Shown one piece after another: positions 44,405 through 53,413 of a stretch of 64,000 nucleotides of DNA. The stretch's first letter is position 1; each line of letters opens with the position of its first letter. The translations under genes and the position numbers were made by a program. The notes below the pieces were generated by a model, which worked only from the letters and a program-made list of their open reading frames with translations, made no database searches and was not told the origin of the DNA. The DNA comes from Clostridiales bacterium UBA7001 (GTDB lineage: Bacteria > Bacillota > Clostridia > TANB77 > CAG-508), in contig DJXP01000019.1 in assembly GCA_002449785.1 (NCBI GenBank), positions 62,001 through 126,000 of the forward strand, written 5' to 3'.

Positions 44405-45052
44405 ATGAAAGTATATGGAGAAACAATATTTGATATTTGTTACCTTTTATGCGCATTAATAATAGGAATTCTTATATTAATAAAAAGTAAAAATAAATTA
44501 GGAAAATTAATGGGATTTGCAACATTAATTTTAGGATTTGGAGATGCATTTCATCTTATACCAAGAATATTAAGTTACTTTATTAGTTATGATTTTACAG
44601 CTAGTTTAGGTATAGGGAAATTAATTACATCAATTACAATGACAATATTTTATATATTTATGTTTTACATTTATAAAAATAACTATAATGATAATCCTAA
44701 AAAAAGTATAGAATACAGCATTTGGGTTCTAGCAGTAATTAGAATAATACTCTGCCTTTTGCCACAAAATAATTGGATAACAAATGATGGCTCTAGTAGC
44801 ATTGGTATAATAAGAAATATTCCATTTATATTTATGGGATTAATGATTATATTTTTATATTTTCAAAAGAAAGATGAAGATATTGTGCTAAAAAATATAT
44901 GGTTATATGTGCTATTATCGTTTTTATTTTATATTCCAGTAGTAGTTGGAGCATCATTGGTTCCAATGCTAGGAATGTTTATGCTACCAAAAACAGTATG
45001 TTATGTTTTAATAATTTTATGCTTTAAAAATAAGGTGAAAAATTTAAGTTAG
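44405..45052 (+). CDS. Hypothetical integral membrane protein
   Basis: 215 residues with about seven hydrophobic helices and short loops (ICYLLCALIIGILILI, GFATLILGFGDAFHLIPRIL, FMGLMIIFLYF). No family is recognised with certainty. Preceded by AGGAG. It follows the hydrolase gene on the same strand by 84 bases and is convergent with the next gene. Confidence 0.6.
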   Translation: MKVYGETIFDICYLLCALIIGILILIKSKNKLGKLMGFATLILGFGDAFHLIPRILSYFISYDFTASLGIGKLITSITMTIFYIFMFYIYKNNYNDNPKKSIEYSIWVLAVIRIILCLLPQNNWITNDGSSSIGIIRNIPFIFMGLMIIFLYFQKKDEDIVLKNIWLYVLLSFLFYIPVVVGASLVPMLGMFMLPKTVCYVLIILCFKNKVKNLS

Positions 45053-45059
45053 AAGTGTT

Positions 45060-46160
45060 TTAAGGTTGGTCAAATGTATTATTTATACTTTGAAAAGACT
45101 TATGATTTTCTATATTAGTAGCACACTCATTTAGGAAATCATGTATACCTTGTAGATTTTCAATAATTTCAGCTTTGTTTTTTTCAAACCAATCAAAGTC
45201 AAGAGCATGTTTATATCTTTCATATGTATGCTTAACTAATAAATCCATTTTGGAATTTAAATTTTCCCAAGAATTTTCAGGAGATTTTGCAACTGAGTTA
45301 TAAATTTGCTCTGAATTATTTGTACCCATAAATTGGTCTTGCTTAATTGTTTGACCCAATTTACATTTATTTAATAATTTATCTGCACATATAGTTTCTT
45401 GTCTGTAACCACTTGAAACATATGTGCTTCTTCCTTTTGGAAGTGTTAAGGATTTTCTAAACTCTCTACATGATTCAGGAATATCATTTATTGGAATTGA
45501 TAGAATTCTATTCATAATATTGTTTTCATCATATGTATTTATCCCTTCTTCAAGGCCTATATTTTTTTCGTCAATATCTTCAATAATAATTTTTCCATCT
45601 TGCATATAAACTTTACTTTGAAGAGTAGAGATTCCAGTTCGTGTAATTAATATGTTTTCTCCATTTTCATTTTGTATTAGTCTCATACTATTTTTATTAG
45701 ATTTAAAAGCATGAGATAATTCATGAACAAAAGTTGCAAGCATTTCTGGTTTATTTGGACTATCTAACAAAGACACTATTTCGTGTTTTCCATTTAAACT
45801 TATAATACCATTTTCTTCTGAAAAAATAGGAAAAACATAATTAATTCCAGCAGATTTTTTTAATTCGCTAATTCCTACCGCAGTATTTTTTGACTTCATT
45901 TCAGTATTTGCAGGTGTGTGCCTTTTAACAACATCATAAATATTTTCTTCATTTTGTGGAATTTCAATAGTTACTTGTTTTAATACATCAAATAAAATAT
46001 CTTTATACTCATGACCATAATATTCTATCATTATAGGAAATGAAAGCCTTAAAAGATTAGCAATCTTCTCATCATATTTTTTCTCTGAAATAATGGCTTC
46101 TAATTCAGAACTATATTGTGAATAAGGGTTGTATTTATATTTTTCTTGAAATGTTTGCAT
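45060..46160 (-). CDS. Hypothetical protein with an HExxH metallopeptidase-like motif
   Basis: 366 residues, cytoplasmic by appearance. MLATFVHELSHAFKSN at about residue 141 contains HELSH, a HExxH zinc motif in a predicted helix, the hallmark of gluzincin/metzincin-type peptidases; the third ligand is not obvious. The C-terminal half has SSGYRQETICADKLLNKC and helical segments. No signal peptide. Family not recognised. Start at ATG 46160, after GAGGTG by 7 bases. Confidence 0.6.
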   Translation of the reverse strand: MQTFQEKYKYNPYSQYSSELEAIISEKKYDEKIANLLRLSFPIMIEYYGHEYKDILFDVLKQVTIEIPQNEENIYDVVKRHTPANTEMKSKNTAVGISELKKSAGINYVFPIFSEENGIISLNGKHEIVSLLDSPNKPEMLATFVHELSHAFKSNKNSMRLIQNENGENILITRTGISTLQSKVYMQDGKIIIEDIDEKNIGLEEGINTYDENNIMNRILSIPINDIPESCREFRKSLTLPKGRSTYVSSGYRQETICADKLLNKCKLGQTIKQDQFMGTNNSEQIYNSVAKSPENSWENLNSKMDLLVKHTYERYKHALDFDWFEKNKAEIIENLQGIHDFLNECATNIENHKSFQSINNTFDQP

Positions 46161-46293
46161 GTTTTTCACCTCAAAATAATTATATTATTATTTTACTTAA
46201 TGTGCAATGGTATTAGCTTTAATAAAGTTGACATTTTTGTAAAAACGTAGCATAATATAAAAATGAATAAGAGAATGTAGTAGGAGAGGCAAA

Positions 46294-46791
46294 ATGAAAA
46301 GACCGGAAGAGATATTAGGTGATCAAATTTTAAGATTAGTTCATTATACATTATCTAAAGTTATAAAGCCAGATATAACATTAGATAAGGTCACAGATTT
46401 AAGTGCTGATGAATTAGAGAAAATAAAAAGAAAATATGGTATAGAAGCTATTATTTTGGATGTAGATGATACTTTAAGAGCTGAAACAGATATGATTCCA
46501 AAAGCAAATCGAGAATGGATTGAAAGTCTTAGAGGAAAAGTTAAAATAATTATTTTGAGTAATGGAATAGATAAAAATATTGAAAAATATTTTTCTGATA
46601 TAGGTATAGATTATATAGGGTTTGCACATAAACCATTTAAAATGAATTTTGTGAAAGCTTGTCAAAGGCTAGGAGTTAAACCGGAAAATGTTCTAATGGT
46701 AGGTAATAGCCTATTTGATGATATATATGGAGGGCAGAGAAACAATATGAAAACAGCTTTAGTTAAAAGTGTTGAGGAACATGAATTATAA
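46294..46791 (+). CDS. YqeG family HAD IIIA-type phosphatase
   Basis: 165 residues, the normal length. HAD motif I DVDDTLRAET (nucleophile Asp and acid Asp), motif II LSNGID, and motif III/IV NVLMVGNSLFDDIYGG with the Lys in FAHKPFK. YqeG relatives are found next to ribosome-assembly and shikimate genes in Firmicutes; the substrate is not settled. AGGAG site at 7 bases. Monocistronic. Confidence 0.9.
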   Translation: MKRPEEILGDQILRLVHYTLSKVIKPDITLDKVTDLSADELEKIKRKYGIEAIILDVDDTLRAETDMIPKANREWIESLRGKVKIIILSNGIDKNIEKYFSDIGIDYIGFAHKPFKMNFVKACQRLGVKPENVLMVGNSLFDDIYGGQRNNMKTALVKSVEEHEL

Positions 46792-46842
46792 AATTCGATT
46801 TTGAACTATGCTTTTAAGTAATTTATTAAACAATTAAAAAAG

Positions 46843-47340
46843 TTAAAGATTAGCTAATGAGAAAAACCGTGTATATTCATTACTGTGACCAGTCATTTTT
46901 CTTTTATTTTTACTGCTATTACTATTTTTATTTATATTATTTTTACTTTTTATATTTGATAAATCATGTGGGCTTATTATACCACAACGAAATTCTAAAT
47001 TAGGAATTTCATCTGTAAATTCTACTTTACATTTTTTATATCTTTTTTTATAATCTTTTATTTTTTTATTAATTTTTTCTTCATCTTTTCGAGATAAAGA
47101 ATGTATGTATTTATGGGCTAATTCACATACTAAACTACAATTATATTCTGCAGTTTTTCCCCCTTCTGCTCTATGCTTAAAATGATGAACAGTTATAGTA
47201 TTTATTAATTTTTTTAGCTCTTTTGATGTATATTTTTGTGTAAATTTTCTAAAGTGCACTGTATCACAATGAGCTGCTAAAAACATACACTTATTTCCAT
47301 ATATTTTTGCCAATTGTCGATGAATATTTGTATTACTCAT
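46843..47340 (-). CDS. HNH endonuclease-like protein with an in-frame CGG near its end
   Basis: 165 residues. HNH core: TITVHHFKHRAEGGKTAEYNC (His-His, then Asn) and LVCELAHKYIHSL (final His). A basic C-terminal part follows. One of only five in-frame CGG codons in the supported genes of the window is here (46867-46869), read as Arg in EYTRFFSLANL if standard. If the C is skipped, as inferred for three other genes, the protein would end TGFSH at a TAG four codons later (46854). Either end is plausible. Genes of this kind are often orphan nucleases. Confidence 0.75.
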   Translation of the reverse strand: MSNTNIHRQLAKIYGNKCMFLAAHCDTVHFRKFTQKYTSKELKKLINTITVHHFKHRAEGGKTAEYNCSLVCELAHKYIHSLSRKDEEKINKKIKDYKKRYKKCKVEFTDEIPNLEFRCGIISPHDLSNIKSKNNINKNSNSSKNKRKMTGHSNEYTRFFSLANL

Positions 47341-47524
47341 TATAACTTCCTTACTTAATATTTTATATAAAGTATAATTTTCAATTAATAAAATTAATAT
47401 TTTTTAAAAATTATAACACCATAAATACAAGTTGTAAACAGATTTTTGTTTAATTATTATATTGATTAATTAATAATAAATATGTATAATGTAAATATAT
47501 TTATGTTTGAGAGGAAGAAGAAAA

Positions 47525-47959
47525 ATGGAAAGTACTGAAGAAAAAATTGAAGAAGTTCTACTAGTAGCATCAATGGATGATATTTTAATAAGTCAAGTTT
47601 GTGCTGTATTAGAAGAAAATAATATACCATTTATTAAAGTTGATGAAGGAAGTGGCTCATATATGAATATATATATGGGATTTTCTAATCAAGAAAAGAA
47701 AATAATTGTAAGTAAGGAAAATTATGACAAAGCAGGAGAATTAATAAGTCCATTACTTACAACAAAAGAAGAAGAAGGATTAGAAGATGAAGAACTTCCA
47801 GAGGAACTTAAAGAGGATAATACTGAAGATGAAAATATGAATGCAGAAAACAGTCAAAAAGCTCATGCAATGTTAAGACATATATTAGGATTTTTAGTAT
47901 TAGTTGTACCTACAATTATTGTTTTAATAGTATTAATTGCATCAAATATAATGAATTAA
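47525..47959 (+). CDS. DUF2007-like signal-transducing protein with C-terminal membrane anchor
   Basis: 144 residues. N-terminal DUF2007-type domain (VLLVASMDDILISQVCAVLEENNIPF, IIVSKENYDKAGELI), an acidic linker, and a single C-terminal membrane helix (ILGFLVLVVPTIIVLIVLIA). DUF2007 proteins are putative signal-transducing proteins of unknown partner. ATG 47525 is preferred (AGAGGAAG upstream) over a TTG at 47507. The neighbouring pyridoxamine-oxidase-like gene begins 32 bases after the stop. Confidence 0.75.
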   Translation: MESTEEKIEEVLLVASMDDILISQVCAVLEENNIPFIKVDEGSGSYMNIYMGFSNQEKKIIVSKENYDKAGELISPLLTTKEEEGLEDEELPEELKEDNTEDENMNAENSQKAHAMLRHILGFLVLVVPTIIVLIVLIASNIMN

Positions 47960-47991
47960 AAAAATAGAATTTTTATAATTTGGAGATTCTT

Positions 47992-48477
47992 ATGATTGAA
48001 AATTATAGTAAATATATTGATGAAACTATAAAATTAATAGAAAATACAATGTTTGCGACAATTGCAACAGCAAATAAAAATGGAGATGTTTCAGCGAGTA
48101 AAGTAACAATTGTTAATGATGGTTTAGACATATATTTTCAAACAGATAGTTCTTTTGAAAAAGCTAAAAATATTAAAGAGAATAATAAAATTGCTATTAA
48201 TTTAGGAGCAACATATGCAAAAGGTATAGCTGAAATTATTGGAAAACCAATACAAAATGAAATGTTTATAAATAAAATGAAAAAAAAGAATATACATACA
48301 TATAACGATTATTCAAAATTAGAAAATGAAGTTTTAATAAAGGTAGTTTTAACTGAAATTAGAATTTGGAAATATGATAAAATTGATGGAAAAACAGAAG
48401 AATATTTAATTATAATAGATTTAAATAATAAAATTTCAAATAAAATTAAACTTGATAATATGAGCTATTATGAATAA
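47992..48477 (+). CDS. Pyridoxamine 5'-phosphate oxidase family (FMN-binding) protein
   Basis: 161 residues. The split-barrel FMN-binding fold is indicated by TMFATIATANKNGDVSASKV, DIYFQTDSSFEKAKNIKENN and KIAINLGATYAKGIAEIIG. These proteins reduce flavins or related compounds; specificity is unknown. Start ATG 47992 has GGAG 6 bases upstream. It precedes the acetyltransferase gene and is probably co-transcribed with it. Confidence 0.85.
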   Translation: MIENYSKYIDETIKLIENTMFATIATANKNGDVSASKVTIVNDGLDIYFQTDSSFEKAKNIKENNKIAINLGATYAKGIAEIIGKPIQNEMFINKMKKKNIHTYNDYSKLENEVLIKVVLTEIRIWKYDKIDGKTEEYLIIIDLNNKISNKIKLDNMSYYE

Positions 48478-48493
48478 AAAAGGAGAATTAGCA

Positions 48494-48997
48494 ATGAAAT
48501 TAGATTATAAAAAAATTGAAGAAAATGATAAAGAACAATTATTTAAATTAATTAATGCTGTTTTAGATGGACTGCCAGATCCAAGTCATTTCATTCCATA
48601 TGAACAATGGGAATTAGATAGTATGTTTGATGAAGTTAATTATGCACCTTTATATGGGGCATATGATGGAGAAAAACTTGTGGGAATGGCACAGTTATAT
48701 GTATCACAAGATATGTTAGAAGAGTTTAAAAAAGAGTTTAATTTAACTGACTACAATGTATGTGAATTAGGTGGTAATTTAGTGTTACCTGAGTATAGAG
48801 GATTAGGAATAACTACGAATTTACAAACACTTGAAATGAGTCTTGCAAAAAAACTAGGTTTTGACTATATTATTTCAATGGCTCATCCTGATAATATTGC
48901 AAGTTGCAAAACATTAGAAAAAATAGGATTAGAATTTGTAAAAGAAACAAAGCTTTCAAATGGATTTTTAAGAAGATTATATATGAAGAAAATATAA
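48494..48997 (+). CDS. GNAT family N-acetyltransferase
   Basis: 167 residues. The GNAT fold with acetyl-CoA-binding motif VLPEYRGLGITTNLQ (a variant of R/Q-x-x-G-x-G) and C-terminal ISMAHPDNIASCKTLEKIGLEFV. Substrate unknown. ATG 48494 follows an AAGGAG by 8 bases; the earlier ATG at 48470 lies inside the previous gene. A strong terminator follows. Confidence 0.85.
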   Translation: MKLDYKKIEENDKEQLFKLINAVLDGLPDPSHFIPYEQWELDSMFDEVNYAPLYGAYDGEKLVGMAQLYVSQDMLEEFKKEFNLTDYNVCELGGNLVLPEYRGLGITTNLQTLEMSLAKKLGFDYIISMAHPDNIASCKTLEKIGLEFVKETKLSNGFLRRLYMKKI

Positions 48998-49001
48998 GCC
49001 A

Positions 49002-49037
49002 AAAAACTCCATGCTATATAAATAGCATGGAGTTTTT
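49002..49037 (+). terminator. Terminator after the acetyltransferase gene
   Basis: AAAAACTCCATGCTAT and ATAGCATGGAGTTTTT: a perfect 16-bp stem with a tiny loop and flanking A/T runs. Confidence 0.92.
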
Positions 49038-49089
49038 GATATTTTGTGGGGTGTCCATTGGTTGTTTCCACAGCCAAAAAAGGACGTCC

Positions 49090-50097
49090 CTAATGGTTTT
49101 TTAGAACATATCTGTATGCGATTTCATTTGTTACAATAACAAATTCACCGCTCACATTTTTTTCTGTTTCATAAAACATTATTGGAATTCTTAATTCTTC
49201 CTCAACATCAAGCATTTGGTCGAAATTTTTTACATCAATAACATTTAGTTTTGAAAGGTCTACTGGATTTACTAATTCTGCAACTATATCTCCATAGTTT
49301 TTAAGAATTTTGTTAATTGCTTTCTCATAATATGATTTACGAGAAAGGTTATATCTTATAGTATTATAAATTTCGTAAGCTGTATATAATATTGAAATAA
49401 TTGAAACTATAATAGCAATAATAACTATAATAGGTGTTTTTTGTTTGCTTTCTGTTTTAATTTCAGCTTGTATATTGCTTTGTTCATTTTTATTAATATC
49501 TATTATTTCTGTATTTAAATTAGTTGCAAGTCCGGTATAAGCAATTATTTTATTTGTATTATTATCTATTACATTTAAATTAATTTCTAATGTTGCATCA
49601 ATTGGAATATTGTAGTCTAATTTAAATTGTTTTACTTTATCATTTAAAGCATCATAATTTACAATTGCTGAATCTTGGATTTCTATAGTGTTTTTATTTG
49701 GGATAATATCTTTATTATCTATTAATTTTTCTTCTTCAGTCCATAGTTCTTTTCCAGTTGAATTGTGTTTTACAGCAATTCTATATGTTATGTTATATTT
49801 ATAATTAGAATCAAATTTTTTTGAATTTGTTAATTTATAATTATAATTTACTTCAATATCATCCACCAAATCTGTAATATATGTTTTGTCTTTTTCCATA
49901 TATTCAGTTTTTATGAAATCATTTTTAAATATTTTAACTCTATAATCTATTTTAGAATCTTGATTTGATGCTTCAATAATTGGAGCTTCAGGTTTATTAG
50001 AATTATTTAAGATTACAACTATAGAAATTAAAAATATAACTATTGATACAACTATTTTTAGATAATTGTTTCCTAAATTCTTTTTAGATTTACTCAT
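49090..50097 (-). CDS. DUF5305 domain-containing protein, fibre locus
   Basis: 335 residues with N-terminal membrane helix (about 13-30), an extracellular beta-rich DUF5305 domain (YNITYRIAVKH, LDYNIPIDATLEINLNVI), a second membrane helix (about 215-237) and a short cytoplasmic end. DUF5305 proteins accompany signal peptidase I genes of the SipW type in some bacteria and archaea. It follows the signal peptidase gene by 18 bases on the minus strand, so it belongs to the same operon. Confidence 0.8.
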   Translation of the reverse strand: MSKSKKNLGNNYLKIVVSIVIFLISIVVILNNSNKPEAPIIEASNQDSKIDYRVKIFKNDFIKTEYMEKDKTYITDLVDDIEVNYNYKLTNSKKFDSNYKYNITYRIAVKHNSTGKELWTEEEKLIDNKDIIPNKNTIEIQDSAIVNYDALNDKVKQFKLDYNIPIDATLEINLNVIDNNTNKIIAYTGLATNLNTEIIDINKNEQSNIQAEIKTESKQKTPIIVIIAIIVSIISILYTAYEIYNTIRYNLSRKSYYEKAINKILKNYGDIVAELVNPVDLSKLNVIDVKNFDQMLDVEEELRIPIMFYETEKNVSGEFVIVTNEIAYRYVLKNH

Positions 50098-50115
50098 CTA
50101 AAACTTCCTCCTTTG

Positions 50116-51279
50116 TTATTGATGTATTTTCAAAATTTGTTCACTAAACCATACTGATGGATAACCAACATGTGGAATATATTGTTTTGCTATTCCTACA
50201 ATTTGTGCTTCTGATACAGGAGAGTCTTCACTTTCATTTGCATCTCCTTTTGTTATAAATGTATATTCACCATTTGACGATTTACTAATATCTACAATTC
50301 TGTGAACAATACTTATGTTATCTATTTTATATTCTACAACATCTCCAATACATAAATTTCTTAAATCTTCATGTTTTAATTTTTTTACTATAACTACATC
50401 TCCTCTTTTAACATTAGGAAACATACTATTCGAAAGGAGTGCAACAGGTTTTAATGGAAGAAGACCTGCTACAAAAAAAGTAAAAAGCATAACAAAAACC
50501 ACAGATGGTATTGATTTTTTTGGATCATCTCTTTTTATTTCTTTTCTTGTAAATCTCTCTACAAATATTTTATATTCATAATTTGCAAAATAATAAACTA
50601 TAATTACTAATGCAGATATATAAGATACTTTTATAAACCAGTCCATATTTGGGACAATTGGAACAAATATATCAGAACATTTTAAAGGAAGTAAAAACAT
50701 AAGTGATAAAACATATGAACCTTTTTTTACTAGAAATGTACATAATACACTTTCAATTATTAGAGGATAAATTGTTCCAGCTACATATTCAAATGCAACA
50801 CTTCCTGTTGAAAAATAACTAGATAAACTAGAATAGTTTATACTTGATAATATTAATGCAACAGTAATTAGAAAATATATAAAATTATTACGAGTATTAT
50901 TTGTAATTCTTGACCTTGTATATTCTTGAAATGGTATTATTGCTATAAATGTTATAAAATTAACAATTATGTTTTTAAATGAATTTGTATAAACATTTTG
51001 AGCAAATCCCAAAAATAAACCTGAAACATAATATAATATTAAATACATAGAAATAATAATAAAAACAGTTTTAAAAGTTTCTTTTTTTGATTTAAAATTA
51101 TTATGTTGATTTTCTAAGTTTTGAGAAAAAAAGGCAATAATTATCCACAAAACTAAGTTTAATATTGAAGCATAATCAGGAAAAAATTTTGGAATAATGA
51201 GTATTTCTATAAACAATGCTAAAATAATAAGCAAAGTTATAATTACTTTAAATTTACTTTCTTTCTCAAAAGTTTCCAT
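50116..51279 (-). CDS. SipW-like (ER/archaeal-type) signal peptidase I with polytopic N-terminal domain
   Basis: 387 residues. Residues 1-265 contain eight or so membrane helices, absent in ordinary signal peptidases. Residues 275-387 are the S26B-type protease: SNSMFPNVKRGDVVIVKK (Ser), DVVEYK, and SIVHRIVDI with His in place of the bacterial Lys, then FITKGDANESEDSPV. Such enzymes remove the special signals of TasA/CalY-type fibre proteins. Its neighbours at 52650 and 51284 carry those signals, so they are its likely substrates. The fused membrane domain is unusual and of unknown role. Confidence 0.85.
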   Translation of the reverse strand: METFEKESKFKVIITLLIILALFIEILIIPKFFPDYASILNLVLWIIIAFFSQNLENQHNNFKSKKETFKTVFIIISMYLILYYVSGLFLGFAQNVYTNSFKNIIVNFITFIAIIPFQEYTRSRITNNTRNNFIYFLITVALILSSINYSSLSSYFSTGSVAFEYVAGTIYPLIIESVLCTFLVKKGSYVLSLMFLLPLKCSDIFVPIVPNMDWFIKVSYISALVIIVYYFANYEYKIFVERFTRKEIKRDDPKKSIPSVVFVMLFTFFVAGLLPLKPVALLSNSMFPNVKRGDVVIVKKLKHEDLRNLCIGDVVEYKIDNISIVHRIVDISKSSNGEYTFITKGDANESEDSPVSEAQIVGIAKQYIPHVGYPSVWFSEQILKIHQ

Positions 51280-51283
51280 TTAA

Positions 51284-52537
51284 TTACCTTTCATCATTTT
51301 CATTTGTAACTGTATTAGTATTGCTTGTGTTTTCTACATCTTTTTCATTATCTATAATAGTGTTTGTTTCAGTATTTATAGTTGTATTAGTTACTATTTC
51401 ATTTTGTATAGAATTTTGATTAATTACATTTTCACTATTTTCTGTAATAGTATTTGTATCAGGATTATTAACAGTATTAGTAGTATTTGTATTTATTTCT
51501 TTTTCTATATTATCTATTTCATTAGTTATTGGATTTTCTTTTATTTCAGTAGGTTCAGTTTGTGTATTTGTAGATTCTCCATTTACATTTGTATATGATA
51601 TATTATTAATAGTCATACCGTTAAAAGAACCATATGTTTTTAATCCTGTAACAATGTATCCTTTATATGATAGTTGATTAATTACATCATTACTTAAAAA
51701 TGATGCGCCACTTTCATTGTTTTCTAAAATATTAATTGTTGATGAGTACAAATTTGATTGATTCCTCTCTTTATATGATACATCAAACTTAATATTTGTA
51801 ACATCTGTACCTGTATTATTTACAATAAATATATACATAGTTGTGCTATATAAATTATCAGCAACTAAAATGGTATCATAACATATTTGAATAGCAAATG
51901 TATCTGACGAATTAATGTCAAATAATACAGGTTCATTTGAAGAATTTGACCTCGTATTTAAATTAGATTTTGTAAATCTTGCACCATTTGCAGATGGAGT
52001 ATAATATGCTTTTGGGTCGCCAAATGAAAAATTATTTGTAAATATATTTACATTAAAAAACACATAAACAGTTTTAGTTTCTCCAGGTGCTAAAGTGTCT
52101 GATCCTTTAACAATAACAGTTCCATTTGAATATGTGGCTGAATCATATGCATTTTCTGAATTCAAATATGCACTAAGTCTATTATCATTTGGTTTGGTTG
52201 CAACTTGACGATTTGAAGTAAATTCTATTGTCCAATTATTTATTGTCTTAGAGAGACTATTTTGAATTGTTATTCCAACAACCTTATAACCACTAATAGG
52301 AAATCCAAAAATAGTTTGAGTGTATATTGGATCTATGCTAGTATTGAAATTTGTTACTGTTAAATCTGTTCCTTCATCTACATATATTTTAACATTTCCA
52401 TTTAAAGTTAGTTCTTGGCTTAAAATAGCATAAGAAGTCCCAAAAAGAAACATAGTAATAAAAAATATTACTAATACAAATTTACTATTAATTTTTTTTA
52501 GTTTTTTTCTGTTCCTTCTCAAATAGACTCTCCTCAT
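51284..52537 (-). CDS. Secreted CBM2-like domain protein with SipW-cognate signal
   Basis: 417 residues. N-terminal signal with a positively charged lead and FVLVIFFITMFLFGTSYAIL, a SipW-type export signal. Then a CBM2-like beta domain (VVGITIQNSLSKTINNWTI, LAPGETKTVYVFF), a second beta domain, and a 90-residue Thr/Asn/Glu-rich tail of low complexity. Probably an accessory fibre or matrix protein. The ATG at 52537 or a TTG at 52522 could be the start, the second having AGGAG at 8 bases. Confidence 0.7.
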   Translation of the reverse strand: MRRVYLRRNRKKLKKINSKFVLVIFFITMFLFGTSYAILSQELTLNGNVKIYVDEGTDLTVTNFNTSIDPIYTQTIFGFPISGYKVVGITIQNSLSKTINNWTIEFTSNRQVATKPNDNRLSAYLNSENAYDSATYSNGTVIVKGSDTLAPGETKTVYVFFNVNIFTNNFSFGDPKAYYTPSANGARFTKSNLNTRSNSSNEPVLFDINSSDTFAIQICYDTILVADNLYSTTMYIFIVNNTGTDVTNIKFDVSYKERNQSNLYSSTINILENNESGASFLSNDVINQLSYKGYIVTGLKTYGSFNGMTINNISYTNVNGESTNTQTEPTEIKENPITNEIDNIEKEINTNTTNTVNNPDTNTITENSENVINQNSIQNEIVTNTTINTETNTIIDNEKDVENTSNTNTVTNENDER

Positions 52538-52607
52538 TTATATACTATTTTAAAATAACCTAAAAAGATTACCTTAAAATAATATATATAATTGTTTTTA
52601 TAAAATA

Positions 52608-52643
52608 GTTTTAAAAGAGCTACTACCAATAGATAGTAGCTCT
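52608..52643 (-). terminator. Hairpin between the fibre gene and the downstream operon
   Basis: AGAGCTACTA and TAGTAGCTCT arms around an 8-base loop followed by TTTTAAAAC on the minus strand. It may partly terminate and so set a high fibre to peptidase ratio. Confidence 0.7.
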
Positions 52644-52649
52644 AAAATT

Positions 52650-53192
52650 TTAATGTGCTTGTGTATAATCAAATGTAACTTTAATCTTAGCTTCTTCAGC
52701 TTTGTTAGGTAATTCATTCATATCTAAACAATCAATTTTTACTTTGAATTTGTCTGTACCTGAAACATTTCCACCTTCTGTATAAAGTTCTATTGGCTCT
52801 TCAACAGGTGTTACTGTACATTTAATATGCTCTGTTTCTCCTTCAACTTTAGGATCTCCATTTAAAATTGCATGTAATCTACCATCATTTACAACTTTTA
52901 TTTCATATTCAATAGATGCACCTGGTGCAAGTACAACAGAAAATTCTCCAGTTAAATTTTGTAAATTAATACTTTGTTCAAAAACGCCATCATGTTCTTC
53001 AGCTGTTGTAGGAGCCATTGTAGGAGTAGGATCAGTAACGAAATGAACATCCCAGTCTTCTAATGATAAAGTTGATGCAGTACCATTTAATATTAATGTT
53101 TGTGCCATTGTTGCATATCCAACGGCAATAGCAACAATTGCTAAAAGCACAATTATAATTAATAAATTTTTTCTTTTTTTGCTTTTGTTCAT
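52650..53192 (-). CDS. TasA/CalY-type fibre protein (SipW-cognate)
   Basis: 180 residues. Signal and cleavage region KNLLIIIVLLAIVAIAVGYATMAQTLIL is the type processed by SipW-like peptidases. The mature part is a beta-sandwich (LEDWDVHFV, LTGEFSVVLAPGASIEYEIKV, KIKVTFDYTQAH), like TasA or CalY amyloid-type fibre proteins. First gene of the minus-strand operon, with a GGAGG site. It is probably the main subunit. Confidence 0.75.
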   Translation of the reverse strand: MNKSKKRKNLLIIIVLLAIVAIAVGYATMAQTLILNGTASTLSLEDWDVHFVTDPTPTMAPTTAEEHDGVFEQSINLQNLTGEFSVVLAPGASIEYEIKVVNDGRLHAILNGDPKVEGETEHIKCTVTPVEEPIELYTEGGNVSGTDKFKVKIDCLDMNELPNKAEEAKIKVTFDYTQAH

Positions 53193-53413
53193 AATAAATT
53201 TATTTCCTCCTTTGGATAATTATACAGAAATATTAAATCATATTTAAATAATTGTTTCAACTGTAATTTGCACAATTTAATAAAATAATATACTAATGTA
53301 ATATTAGTTTAATACTGAAATAATAATGTATCAAAAATGTAAAGTGTTCTTAATTGTAAAATTAAAGCAGATAATGTAAAATTATGTATAAGTAATATAA
53401 TCGGAGAAAATAT

